Origin: Streptomyces plumbidurans
GTDB lineage: Bacteria; Actinomycetota; Actinomycetes; Streptomycetales; Streptomycetaceae
Assembly (NCBI RefSeq): GCF_019857225.1
Contig: NZ_JAFJSY010000010.1
Location: forward strand, 202,383 to 266,382
Direction: 5' to 3'
Length of the DNA: 64,000 nucleotides
Below are positions 9,788-17,529 of this stretch, in pieces; position 1 is the stretch's first letter, and each line of letters starts with the position of its first letter. The translations under genes were made by a program, and so were the position numbers. The notes under the pieces were generated by a model, which saw only the letters and a list, made by a program, of their open reading frames with translations, did no database searches and was not told where the DNA came from.

Positions 9788-9835
9788 TCAAAATGGTCTG
9801 TGACCAGCAGCGATGCTGGCCGCAGGCCATTTTGA
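9788..9835. terminator. Long hairpin just behind tRNA-Tyr
   Basis: Arms TCAAAATGG (9788-9796) and CCATTTTGA (9827-9835) are perfectly complementary. An inner CCAGC/GCTGG stem closes the loop, giving a hairpin of about 48 nt beginning 6 nt after the tRNA. It probably terminates or processes the tRNA transcript. Because it lies at the junction of an integrative-element scar, it could also be part of the element's attachment region. Confidence 0.6.
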
Positions 9836-9945
9836 CGTACTGGGGGACAGGCGCTTCGATTTGACCGCCTTGTCTCACTGTGTCTCACCCTGAATCGCGT
9901 GCTGACCAGTCAGTGTGGGGCAGGCGTGGGGCAACTTTCCGGCTT

Positions 9946-10170
9946 CTACCTGCCGTCTCTCAGTGCCGCTTCGATCCGAGCGTTCGCCGTGGCGGCGGCG
10001 CCGTCGAGGCACTTGGCATAGACCCGGAAGAGAACGGCCACGCTGTGGCCGGCGCGTGCGGCGACCACCTGTGGTTCAACGCCAGAACTGAGCCATGTGG
10101 AGACCGCGGCATGGCGAAGGTCATAGGGTCGCTTGGCCAGTTGTGACGCGCACTGAGCAGGCGTGAGAGC
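9946..10170 (-). pseudogene. C-terminal remnant of a tyrosine recombinase (integrase)
   Basis: Reading the minus strand, about 75 codons ending in TAG (9946-9948) encode a recognisable integrase tail: LTPAQCASQLAKRPYDLRHA, then a GHS box, then the YAKCL nucleophile box. These carry the second catalytic Arg, the His and the Tyr of the family. This pattern matches integrases of actinomycete integrative elements such as pSAM2 and SLP1. The N-terminal two thirds are missing; upstream sequence becomes a methyltransferase gene. The remnant ends 163 bp from tRNA-Tyr and points toward it, the arrangement expected at an attachment site. It is a decayed element, not a working gene. Confidence 0.85.
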
Positions 10171-10207
10171 TCCTCCAGCACGCGAAAGAAGTCCTTCGCG
10201 AATGGGC

Positions 10208-11017
10208 TCACTCGGTGCGCTGTCCGACGCGGAGGACGCTCAGATAGCGGCGTGATACGCGGTCGCCCATCCGCGTGCGGATGCGCTCGGCCACGGCGTC
10301 GAGCAGGGGCTCACGGACGTCGCGATCGAGCTTGCGGTACAGCGACAACGAGCGAAGGTGATCGGCGAAGCCTTCTCCGTCGAACCACTGGACGGTCGGA
10401 TACCAGCGCACGATCGTCGGGCCGAACAGTCCGCCGGGATCGTCGACCAGGCCCCAACCCTCATCCGTGGAGCGCACCTCGTCCTCCAGGGGAGGATGAC
10501 CCCAGTCGGGGTTCCCGGGGCAGAACTGCTCATGGAGATCGGCGGTCTCGGCGTACACCTCCGGCTCTCCCGGCCGGCGGACGACGACGTGGCCGATCAG
10601 TGCCATCCAGCCCCTGGGGCGGAGCACGTCGTGCGCCCGCTGCCAGCCGATCGACGGGTCGACCCAGTGCCACGACGACGCAGCCACGAGAGCATCGAAG
10701 CGTCGACCGCGGTCGTCCCACTCCTCGAATGTCGACGTCTCGATGGTGACGTCAGGGAAGGAGGCGATCCGTTGGCGAGCGAGTGCGGCCATGTCTGCGC
10801 CCGGCTCGACGGCGGTCACCGAGCATCCGAGTGCTGCCAGCGAGCGCGTCGCCTGACCGGTACCGCAGCCCACCTCCAGTACCGACGAGCTTTCGGCCAC
10901 GCCGGTAATGGCGACAAGGTCCGCGAACAGTTCGTCGGGGTATCCCGGCCGAACCCGGTCGTAGAGCTCCGGCACCTCGTTGAAGACCCGTCCGAGGTCG
11001 GGTGGATTCGGGCGCAT
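10208..11017 (-). CDS. Class I SAM-dependent methyltransferase
   Basis: Rossmann-fold methyltransferase of 269 residues from ATG 11017. The S-adenosylmethionine motif VLEVGCGTGQATRSLA lies near residue 46, motif II VEPGADM follows, and a WHWVDP segment matches a family of small-molecule methyltransferases related to UbiE/TAM types. The substrate is unknown. Frames continue upstream to an ATG at 11059 and a GTG at 11035, and no clear ribosome site decides between them. It sits directly behind the integrase remnant, so it may be cargo of the lost element or the old chromosomal neighbour. Confidence 0.82.
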   Translation of the reverse strand: MRPNPPDLGRVFNEVPELYDRVRPGYPDELFADLVAITGVAESSSVLEVGCGTGQATRSLAALGCSVTAVEPGADMAALARQRIASFPDVTIETSTFEEWDDRGRRFDALVAASSWHWVDPSIGWQRAHDVLRPRGWMALIGHVVVRRPGEPEVYAETADLHEQFCPGNPDWGHPPLEDEVRSTDEGWGLVDDPGGLFGPTIVRWYPTVQWFDGEGFADHLRSLSLYRKLDRDVREPLLDAVAERIRTRMGDRVSRRYLSVLRVGQRTE

Positions 11018-11179
11018 CTTCGGAGCGTCAGTCACGAGTGCACAAGCTATGAGGGTCATCCACGGGACGCCACTGGTTTGACGGCAACTCCTCTACAGCG
11101 CCAGGCCCGGCCCCCAGGGCCGTCTTCGCGTTGATCGGACGATCCGGCGTGCCGACTGATCGATATAGGGCATTTGCGG

Positions 11180-11365
11180 ATGAACCTCTCGTCACCTTAT
11201 GTCACCTGCACGACGACCGAACAGAACGTCGACGTGCAGGGTCAATCCGGGTTCCAGAACGGACTGGAGGGCAACGCGCCCAACGCCAGCGGCTCGCCCG
11301 GCGCGCAGACCACCAATGTCGGCTCCGGCCTGGGATGCAACGACACCATCACCCTCGGCAGCTAG
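11180..11365 (+). CDS. Small Asn/Gly/Thr-rich hypothetical protein, possibly a remnant
   Basis: An open frame of 61 codons from ATG, encoding a polar peptide rich in Asn, Gly, Ser and Thr with two cysteines (CTTTEQNV and GLGCNDTI). It resembles the mature C-terminal part of a small secreted actinomycete protein but has no signal peptide, so it may be the tail of a lost gene. A 14-bp hairpin starts 9 bp after its stop, as behind a real gene. No function assigned. Confidence 0.4.
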   Translation: MNLSSPYVTCTTTEQNVDVQGQSGFQNGLEGNAPNASGSPGAQTTNVGSGLGCNDTITLGS

Positions 11366-11374
11366 CGCATCCGG

Positions 11375-11409
11375 GTCCCGGCGCCGAGCCGCACGCTCGG
11401 CGCCGGGAC
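11375..11409. terminator. Strong hairpin terminator
   Basis: Perfect 14-bp stem: arms 11375-11388 and 11396-11409, loop of 7 nt. It closes the small gene ending at 11365 and, read from the other side, the MFS gene ending at 11483. Confidence 0.75.
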
Positions 11410-11433
11410 GAGGACGAACCGGACGCCGTCATC

Positions 11434-11480
11434 GGCCGTGGGGTGGTACCGGCCGTGGGGTGGTACCGGCCGTGGGGTGG
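11434..11480. repeat. 17-bp tandem repeat, 2.8 copies
   Basis: The unit GGCCGTGGGGTGGTACC begins at 11434, 11451 and (partial, 13 nt) 11468. It ends 2 bp before the stop codon of the minus-strand MFS gene. There are no spacers, so it is not a CRISPR array. Confidence 0.85.
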
Positions 11481-11482
11481 AA

Positions 11483-13897
11483 CTACTCGGCGCTGTGCGC
11501 GAGTTCGATGTCGTGGGCGTTCGGGCCGGTGTTCGACACGGTGACCGGGGCCGCTTGGGGCGGGTAGCCCGTCGCTATGACCGTGTAGGCGCCGCTGTCC
11601 AGGTCGGTGAAGGCGTAGGCGCCGTCGTGGCCGGTCCTCGTCGTGGCGACGACGTTGCCCGCGGCGTCGACCAGGGTCACGCGGGCGTCGCTGAGCGGTG
11701 CGCCGGCTCCGCGTACCGTGCCGCGCACATGGACGCCGGGGTGCAGTTCGACCTCGATACGGGTGGTGCCGGCGCCGCCGATCTCGACGGGCAGGGCCAG
11801 CGGGCGGTGCTTGGGGGAGTTGACGGCGAGCGTCACCGTCCCCGGCACCAGATCGGTCACCGTGAACTCGCCCAGTACATCGGTCCGTCCGGTGGCGAGC
11901 ACGTCCCCGCGCACATCGGTGACGATCACCACGGCCTCGGCGACCGGCGTTCCGCTGTCGGCCGACCGCACCAGTCCCGCGAGGGTGCTCGTACCGCCGA
12001 GCAGGACGTCGTACGAGACCGGTCCGTCGGCGACGACGAGTGTCGAGGCCTGTGGCTGGTAGCCCTCGGCGGAGGCGATCAGGACGTAGGAGCCGGTGGT
12101 GGGCGCGCCGACGCCGTACGAGCCGTCGCTCCGGGAGACCGACCGGCTCAGTTGCCGGCCGCCGAGTGAGATGAGGGTGACCGCGGCCGCCGCGACGGGG
12201 GCGCGGTCCGCACCCAGGACGCGACCGGTCACCGCGATTGCGCCGCCTGACGCGGGCAGTACGCCGCCGGCGTCACCGCTCGTCCCGGGCAACGCGCCGC
12301 CGGCGTCACCGCTCGTCCCGGGCAGCGTGCCGCCGACGGCACCGCTCGTCCCCTCGGGCTCGACGGACGCCGCGACGGCCTGCACCGACGTACCCTCGCC
12401 GGCCTCCCCCGAGACCCCGACCTCTCCGGCGCCTGCGCCTGCGCCTGCTCCTGCTCCCGCCCCGGCCCCCGCCGGCACCCCATGCCGCGGAATGAACGAC
12501 GCCACCACGAACGCCAGCAGTGCCGCGCCGCCGCCCACCGCCAGCACTGTCTTGAAGCCGTTCTCCGAGGGCAGCGGGGCCCCGCCCAGGTCGGTGGTCA
12601 TCTGCGAGAGGATGACGCCGGCGACGGCGCTCGCGGTGGACGTACCGATGGAACGCATCAGGGTGTTGAGGCTGTTGGCCGCGCCCGACTGGGACGGCGG
12701 CACGGCGCCCATGATGAGGGCGGGCATCGCGCCGTAGGTGAAGCCGATGCCGGAGCCGATGACGCAGGACACCAGTACGAACTGCCAGACCTCGGACATC
12801 AGCACGATGTTGAGGCCGTAGCCCGCCGCCACGATGAGGGAGCCGAGCATCAGGCTGGCCTTGGGGCCCTTGGCCCTGGAGAGCGCGGCGGAGACGGGGG
12901 CCACCGCCATCATCACCAGGCCGGACGGGGCCATGACCAGGCCCGCGATGAGCAGGGACTTGCCCAGGCCGTAGCCGGTCGCCTTGGGCAACTGCAGGAG
13001 CTGCGGAAGCACCAGGGACATCGCGAACATGCCGAAGCCGAGCGCGATCGAGGCGAGGTTGGTGACCAGCACCTGGCGGCGCGCGGTGGTGCGCAGGTCG
13101 ACCAGCGGCTGGTCGGTACGCAGCTCGTACCAGCCCCACAGCAGCAGGATCACGACGCAGGCGCCGAACAGACCGAGCGTGGTGCCGCTGCCCCAGCCCC
13201 AGTCGCCGCCCTTGGAGATCGGCAGCAGCAGGCAGAGCAGGCCCGCCGCCATGCCGAGTCCGCCGACGACGTCGAACCGTCCGCCCGTACGCACCTTCGA
13301 CTCGGGCACGACGAACAGCACCAGCAGCAGGGCCACCACACCCAACCCCGCCGAGCTCCAGAACAGGACGTGCCAGTCGAAGTTGTCGGCGATCAGCGCC
13401 GACAAGGGCAGCCCGAGCGCGCCGCCGACGCCGAGCGAGGCGCTCATCAGGGCGGTGGCGGAGCCGAGCCGTTCGGCGGGCAGTTCGTCCCGCATGATGC
13501 TGATGCCGAGCGGGATCACGCCGCTGGCCGCGCCCTGCAGCGCCCGCCCGACGATCATCGGGACCAGCGAGTCGCTGAGCGCGGCTGTGACGGACCCCGC
13601 GATCAGCAGCACCATGCTGGTCAGCAGCATGCGGCGCTTGCCGTACATGTCCCCCAGTCGCCCCATCATCGGCACGGCCACGGCGGCGGCCAGCAACGTG
13701 GCCGTCACGGCCCACGCGGCGTCGGACGCCGGGGAGTTCAGCAGCTTCGGCAGCTCCGGGACGATCGGGATCACCAGGGTCTGCATCAGCGAGACCACGA
13801 TCCCGCCGAAGGCCAGGACCGCGACGACGGCGTTGGCCCGCGGCGCCGCGGTCACCACCCCGTCGTCGTCGCCGGGTCGGGAAACAGCGTGGGACAT
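11483..13897 (-). CDS. MFS transporter (DHA2-like) fused to three carboxypeptidase-regulatory-like domains
   Basis: An 804-residue protein. Residues 1 to about 470 are a 14-segment drug/H+ antiporter of the DHA2 type, with GRLGDMYGKRRM (motif A) and GASGVIPLG-like stretches. A Gly-Ala linker (about 472-492) and a low-complexity part with three copies of a GTSGDAGG-like repeat follow (to about 550). Three beta-sandwich carboxypeptidase-regulatory-like/CnaB-like domains come next (about 552-804), each with a DGSY- or DGAYAF-type core followed by TGSY/SGAYTV. Start ATG 13897 has GGAGG 7-11 bp upstream. The fusion is unusual: such domains normally act outside the cell. A palindrome at 14040 lies in its promoter region. 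Substrate unknown. Confidence 0.88.
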   Translation of the reverse strand: MSHAVSRPGDDDGVVTAAPRANAVVAVLAFGGIVVSLMQTLVIPIVPELPKLLNSPASDAAWAVTATLLAAAVAVPMMGRLGDMYGKRRMLLTSMVLLIAGSVTAALSDSLVPMIVGRALQGAASGVIPLGISIMRDELPAERLGSATALMSASLGVGGALGLPLSALIADNFDWHVLFWSSAGLGVVALLLVLFVVPESKVRTGGRFDVVGGLGMAAGLLCLLLPISKGGDWGWGSGTTLGLFGACVVILLLWGWYELRTDQPLVDLRTTARRQVLVTNLASIALGFGMFAMSLVLPQLLQLPKATGYGLGKSLLIAGLVMAPSGLVMMAVAPVSAALSRAKGPKASLMLGSLIVAAGYGLNIVLMSEVWQFVLVSCVIGSGIGFTYGAMPALIMGAVPPSQSGAANSLNTLMRSIGTSTASAVAGVILSQMTTDLGGAPLPSENGFKTVLAVGGGAALLAFVVASFIPRHGVPAGAGAGAGAGAGAGAGEVGVSGEAGEGTSVQAVAASVEPEGTSGAVGGTLPGTSGDAGGALPGTSGDAGGVLPASGGAIAVTGRVLGADRAPVAAAAVTLISLGGRQLSRSVSRSDGSYGVGAPTTGSYVLIASAEGYQPQASTLVVADGPVSYDVLLGGTSTLAGLVRSADSGTPVAEAVVIVTDVRGDVLATGRTDVLGEFTVTDLVPGTVTLAVNSPKHRPLALPVEIGGAGTTRIEVELHPGVHVRGTVRGAGAPLSDARVTLVDAAGNVVATTRTGHDGAYAFTDLDSGAYTVIATGYPPQAAPVTVSNTGPNAHDIELAHSAE

Positions 13898-13932
13898 GGA
13901 CCGGGCCTCCGTGTACATCGGGCAGGGGATGA

Positions 13933-13988
13933 GGGCAGAAAGCAGAGGGCAGAAAGCAGAAGACAGGGAGCAGAAGACAGGGAGCAAG
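13933..13988. repeat. 14-bp tandem repeat, four copies
   Basis: Two units of GGGCAGAAAGCAGA (13933 and 13947) are followed by two diverged units AGACAGGGAGCAGA/AG (13961 and 13975), all at strict 14-bp spacing. The array sits in the presumed 5' leader of the minus-strand MFS gene, 36-91 bp upstream of its start codon, and could alter leader length or spacing. Confidence 0.85.
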
Positions 13989-14039
13989 GGGTATTGGGCG
14001 TGGGGGGGCATCGGGCGTGGGCGCGCGACAGCCCTAAGC

Positions 14040-14059
14040 TAAGTCAGTTGATTGACTTA
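14040..14059. promoter_or_regulatory. Palindromic operator, MarR-like
   Basis: Inverted repeat TAAGTCA (14040-14046) and TGACTTA (14053-14059) separated by GTTGAT. It lies between the divergent MFS and Nudix genes. The size and TTGACT-like half-sites fit operators of MarR-family regulators, which often control such exporters, but no regulator gene is adjacent. Confidence 0.55.
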
Positions 14060-14105
14060 AGCAAGGCGCGTCCCGGCGTCTGGGCCCGCCCCGTTGGGGG
14101 CGCTC

Positions 14106-14477
14106 ATGATCCGGCGCTCCGACAACGGTCGTTGGGCACTGCCGGGAGGCGGCCACGACGTGGGGGAGTCCATCAGCGACACGATGGTTCGCGAGGTCCG
14201 GGAGGAGACCGGAATCGAGGTCGAGGTCCTCGGCCTCTCCGGGATCTACACCGACCCCGGCCATGTGATGCGCTACGACGACCGCGAGGTCCGCCAGCAG
14301 TTCAGCATCTGCTTCCGGGCGCGCCCCACGGGCGGGGAGCTCCGCACGAGCGACGAGACCACCGCCGTCCGCTGGGTCGACCCGGCCGACCTGCCCGCCC
14401 TGGACGTCCACCCGACGATGCGCCTGCGCATCGAGTACGCCAGGGACGGCTCGCGTACGTCCCCCTACATCGGCTGA
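14106..14477 (+). CDS. Nudix hydrolase, short N-terminus
   Basis: A Nudix pyrophosphohydrolase of 123 residues. The Nudix box GGGHDVGESISDTMVREVRE continuing to ETG (residues about 14-36) has all key residues, including the REVREE metal-binding set. Relatives in actinomycetes begin 15-25 residues earlier with a first beta strand; here the frame upstream of ATG 14106 offers only a TTG at 14094 and then runs into the palindrome region. The gene may be N-terminally trimmed by rearrangement, or start unusually. Substrate unknown. Confidence 0.8.
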   Translation: MIRRSDNGRWALPGGGHDVGESISDTMVREVREETGIEVEVLGLSGIYTDPGHVMRYDDREVRQQFSICFRARPTGGELRTSDETTAVRWVDPADLPALDVHPTMRLRIEYARDGSRTSPYIG

Positions 14478-14540
14478 CACCGACCGTGGTGTACGTCCGC
14501 CCCACGCACAACACGCCCCCCAGCGGGGCACACTGACTGC

Positions 14541-14753
14541 ATGTCCACTCGTCGCAGACGCTGCCCCGAATGCCGTCGCGAGATCGCCGTCGTCGCCGGA
14601 CGGTTCGCGCGGCACGACCCGCCCGGCGCGCGCGAGAACGGCGTACTCGTCTCCTGTCCGGGCTCCCGCCGACAGGCCGGCCCCGACGCGACCCAACCAT
14701 CGTTGGACGGCTACGTCGTCCCCGAAATCCCGGGCCAAATGCCCCTGTTCTAG
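14541..14753 (+). CDS. Small CxxC protein, hypothetical
   Basis: A 70-residue protein starting [20 protein letters not shown]. The CPEC pair near residues 8-11 and a later Cys in VSCPGSR suggest a small zinc ribbon. The C-terminus ends VPEIPGQMPLF. It looks like a conserved Streptomyces small protein, but I do not recognise a function. It starts with ATG 63 bp after the Nudix gene, on the same strand. Confidence 0.6.
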   Translation: MSTRRRRCPECRREIAVVAGRFARHDPPGARENGVLVSCPGSRRQAGPDATQPSLDGYVVPEIPGQMPLF

Positions 14754-14789
14754 CGGGTGTTCGTCCCCCGGCTGCAGCTCGCCGCCCCG

Positions 14790-15446
14790 TCAGTTCCCGG
14801 CGACCGACTTCACGGCCACCGACACCGGCGCCGACCCGCTCACCAGCTCCAGGGTCAGACCGGCCGTCGCCGGTGACTCCACCAACTCCGCCAGTACGGC
14901 GGCCACATCGTCCCGCGGGACGGGGCCGCGGCCCGTGTGGGCCTCCAGTCGTACGAGACCGGTTCCGGCGTCGTTCGTCAGCATCCCGGGGCGCAGAATC
15001 GTCGCGTCCAGGGCGTCCTGGCTCCGTACATAGGCGTCGGCCTCACCCTTGGCGCGCAGATACGCGTCGAAGATCTCGTCCCCCTGGTGCGCGGGGTCGG
15101 CGCCCATCGACGAGACGACCACGTGCCGTCGTACGCCCGCCCGAATCGCCGCATCCGCAAACAGGATCGCCGCGCCCTTGTCCACCGTGTCCTTGCGCGC
15201 CACGGTGCTGCCCGGGCCCGCGCCCGCCGCGAACACCGCCGCGTCGGCGCCCGCCAGATGCGCCGCCACCTCCTCGACCGAGGACGACTCCAGATCGAGC
15301 AGGACCGGTTCGGCACCGGCCTCTCGCAGATCGTCGCCCTGCTCGGCGTGACGGATGATCCCCGCTACCTCGTCTCCGCGCGCGGCGAGCAGCCGCTCAA
15401 GCCGTAGCGCGATCTGACCATGACCACCAGCGATGACAATGCGCAT
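14790..15446 (-). CDS. NAD(P)H-binding protein, atypical SDR/NmrA-like
   Basis: A 218-residue Rossmann protein starting MRIVIAGGHGQIALRLERLL; the GGxGxxA dinucleotide loop is at residues 7-12. VVSSMGAD and a YLRAKGEAD segment (Tyr and Lys four apart) match the extended SDR_a5/NAD(P)-binding (YhfK-like) group. Relatives act as flavin reductases or sugar-nucleotide epimerase-like proteins; the substrate here is unknown. ATG 15446 begins the first beta strand. Convergent with the gene ending at 14753. Confidence 0.85.
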   Translation of the reverse strand: MRIVIAGGHGQIALRLERLLAARGDEVAGIIRHAEQGDDLREAGAEPVLLDLESSSVEEVAAHLAGADAAVFAAGAGPGSTVARKDTVDKGAAILFADAAIRAGVRRHVVVSSMGADPAHQGDEIFDAYLRAKGEADAYVRSQDALDATILRPGMLTNDAGTGLVRLEAHTGRGPVPRDDVAAVLAELVESPATAGLTLELVSGSAPVSVAVKSVAGN

Positions 15447-15480
15447 GTCTTCGACCGTACGCCCGGACCGCCGCATCCGC

Positions 15481-15636
15481 CGCACGACTTGAGCCGCGAA
15501 CCAGTGCACTCCCGCACGACTTGAGCCGCGAACCAGTCCACGCCGCAACCAGCCCACGCTCGCAACCAGTGCACGCCGCAACCAGCCCATGCACGCAACC
15601 AGTGCCCGCCCGCAACCAGTGCACGCCCGCAAACTG
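15481..15636. repeat. Mixed 32-bp / 16-17-bp tandem repeat
   Basis: Two copies of a 32-bp unit beginning CGCACGACTTGAGCCGCGAA (15481 and 15513) are followed by at least five copies of a 16-17-bp unit with core GCAACCAG (15545, 15562, 15578, 15595, 15612). The shorter unit looks like the second half of the longer one. The array fills the gap between two minus-strand genes, so it lies in the promoter region of the NAD(P)-binding gene. Confidence 0.85.
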
Positions 15637-15646
15637 AGCACCTGCG

Positions 15647-16990
15647 TCACGAAAGCTCCCCCCGCCCCTGCCGAGGCAACCCCAGTTCCGCCGCGGCGGC
15701 CGAGTTGCAGTACTCCCGTACCGCGCTCGTCCGCGCCACCACCCGCCCCCGATGGATCACGATGCGGCTGTAGGCCAGGGACAGCGCGCCCTCCAGCCGG
15801 TCCCCGCGCACGGCCAGGAGCTCGGCGGGGAAGCCCGCCTCCAGGCGCACCTCGGGCAGCCCCATCACCGTGCGCGCCGTCGAACTCACGGCGTCGTAGG
15901 CGTCCTCGGGCCGCAGCCCGTAGCGGGAGGCCAGCAGGTATGCCGCCTCCAAGGGGTCCCCGCGCCCCACCGGGTTCGACAGGTCGCGCAGCGCGCCGCT
16001 GCCCGCGGCCACCCGCACACCGGCCGCCCGCAGCATCCGTACCGGAGCCGTCTCGCGCCGATCCGTGGCGCCGCAGCCGCCCTGCGGCAGGCACACCACC
16101 GTCACCCCGGCCGCCGCGAGCTGGTCCGCGGTGCGCCGGGCCGCCTCTGCGGGCATCCGGGCGAGGTCGCCGCACGGGCCGAGCGTCACGCCGGGGCGCA
16201 GCCCGCCGGCCATCGCGGCGAGGCGGGCGAGCCGGGCGGGGTCTGCGGCGTCGGTGTGCAGGTCGACGGAGCAGCCGTGTTCGGAGGCGACCTCGAGGAC
16301 CGCCTCCACGTACCCGATCGGATCCGGGTCCAGGTCCGGGCAGCCACCCACCACGGACGCGCCCATCTTCAGCGCGTCCCGCAGCATCGCCAGCCCGTCC
16401 GCCCCGGCCGCACCGGTCAGCAGCCGCGGCACCGCAACCGTCGTCAGTTCCGTCAGCCCGCGCAGCGAACGCCGCGCCTGCAGTACGGCGGCCAGCGCGC
16501 CCAGCCCCTGCACGTCGCCCACGCGCACATGCGCCCGCAGCGCGGTCGCCCCGTGCCCCAGCTGCAGCAACGCCGCCTCCGTGGCCCGGCGCTGGACGTC
16601 CCTCGGCTCGTACGAGGCCGGCCCGTCGCCCTCGGCCGACAGCGCGGTGTCCAGGTGCGTGTGCGGGTCGGCCGGGGCCGGCAGCAGCAGATAGCCGCTG
16701 AGGTCCACGCGCGCGCCGCGGCCCTGCGGTCCGCCCGCGACCAGGCTGCCCGCCGTACCGACCGCCTCGATACGCCCGCCGCCCAGCCGTACGTCCACCG
16801 TCCGACCGTCGGTCAGCCGAGCCCCGCACAGCAGCAGAGTGGCCGGGTCGACTCCGTTGCCCGGAGAAGCCGGAGGCCCCGACGGGCCGGGAGAGCCCGC
16901 AGAACCAGCAGGGCCCGAGGCCCCCGGCGTACCCGACGACGAGGACGAGGACGAGGACCACGAGTGGGGCGGCGGCTGGCTCTCGGGCAT
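15647..16990 (-). CDS. Amidohydrolase-like protein with degenerate active site
   Basis: A 447-residue protein of the metal-dependent hydrolase (cytosine-deaminase-like) superfamily. Residues 1-46 are low complexity: a run of serines, then a Gly-X-Y collagen-like stretch. The HTHLD metal motif is present near residue 110 and an HTDA near 243. However, the next His (SHTTA in CodA) is replaced by a GPCGD stretch, and the metal Asp of the GHDD/GTDN loop is replaced in AGSGALRD. It therefore probably lacks normal deaminase activity. ATG 16990 is chosen; the true start could be further inside, just before the domain (about residue 47). Function unknown. Confidence 0.72.
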   Translation of the reverse strand: MPESQPPPHSWSSSSSSSSGTPGASGPAGSAGSPGPSGPPASPGNGVDPATLLLCGARLTDGRTVDVRLGGGRIEAVGTAGSLVAGGPQGRGARVDLSGYLLLPAPADPHTHLDTALSAEGDGPASYEPRDVQRRATEAALLQLGHGATALRAHVRVGDVQGLGALAAVLQARRSLRGLTELTTVAVPRLLTGAAGADGLAMLRDALKMGASVVGGCPDLDPDPIGYVEAVLEVASEHGCSVDLHTDAADPARLARLAAMAGGLRPGVTLGPCGDLARMPAEAARRTADQLAAAGVTVVCLPQGGCGATDRRETAPVRMLRAAGVRVAAGSGALRDLSNPVGRGDPLEAAYLLASRYGLRPEDAYDAVSSTARTVMGLPEVRLEAGFPAELLAVRGDRLEGALSLAYSRIVIHRGRVVARTSAVREYCNSAAAAELGLPRQGRGELS

Positions 16991-17180
16991 CGCGCTCCAG
17001 GTGCTCGGGGGACTGGTGCTCGGGGACTGCGTGCCAGGGCGCAAGATCACGCAGAGTGAGTCGAGCCTAGGGCGGCGATCCGCTCGTGTCGGGGAGGAGC
17101 GCAATAGTCGTACCGGTGTGGTCCGCCGTACCGAAGAGGCCGCAGTGGCCCGTGGGAGAGCAGGGCGACGGACCTGGGCA

Positions 17181-17341
17181 GGAGCCGGAACCATCCCCGA
17201 GCGGAGGCCGGAACAGAACCCGAGCGGAAGCCGGAACATAACCTGGGCGGAAGCAGGAACCGGACCTGCGGGGAAGCCGGAACAGAACCAGGACGAAAGC
17301 CGGAACCGCACCAGGACCGGAGCCGGAACCGGCCCTGGAAC
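17181..17341. repeat. 23-bp tandem repeat (minisatellite), seven copies
   Basis: The core GGAAC recurs at 17187, 17210, 17233, 17256, 17279, 17302 and 17325, exactly 23 bp apart. The full unit is roughly GGAAGCCGGAACAGAACCNG plus three bases, with point differences between copies. It fills most of the 420-bp gap between the amidohydrolase start and tRNA-Thr. No gene or promoter is evident in it. Confidence 0.9.
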
Positions 17342-17410
17342 AGGCCGGGACGGGGGCCGCGAAACGGATTTGGGCGAACGGCGGCGGAGCGTGTAATGTC
17401 TTCATCGCTC

Positions 17411-17483
17411 GCCCCAATAGCTCAGTCGGCAGAGCGTCTCCATGGTAAGGAGAAGGTCAACGGTTCGATTCCGTTTTGGGGCT
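17411..17483 (+). tRNA. tRNA-Thr (GGT)
   Basis: A 73-nt cloverleaf. Acceptor GCCCCAA pairs with TTGGGGC (17476-17482). Anticodon stem TCTCC/GGAGA encloses ATGGTAA, giving anticodon GGT. A T-loop GGTTCGATTCC is present. CCA is not encoded. Confidence 0.97.
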
Positions 17484-17529
17484 CTGGTGTGTGAGGTTCC
17501 CGTCGCGAGGCGGGAACGGATCGCATCAC

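Noticed and set aside
12482..14536. 684-codon plus-strand frame over the MFS gene
   Set aside because: Opposite to an unmistakable transporter; its product is His/Gln/Arg-rich without family features.
15481..17341. Possible CRISPR arrays
   Set aside because: The repeats are contiguous with no unique spacers, no leader and no cas genes.
16839..17396. 185-codon frame across the 23-bp repeat
   Set aside because: Its repeats simply translate the minisatellite, it overlaps the amidohydrolase start in antisense and has no ribosome site.
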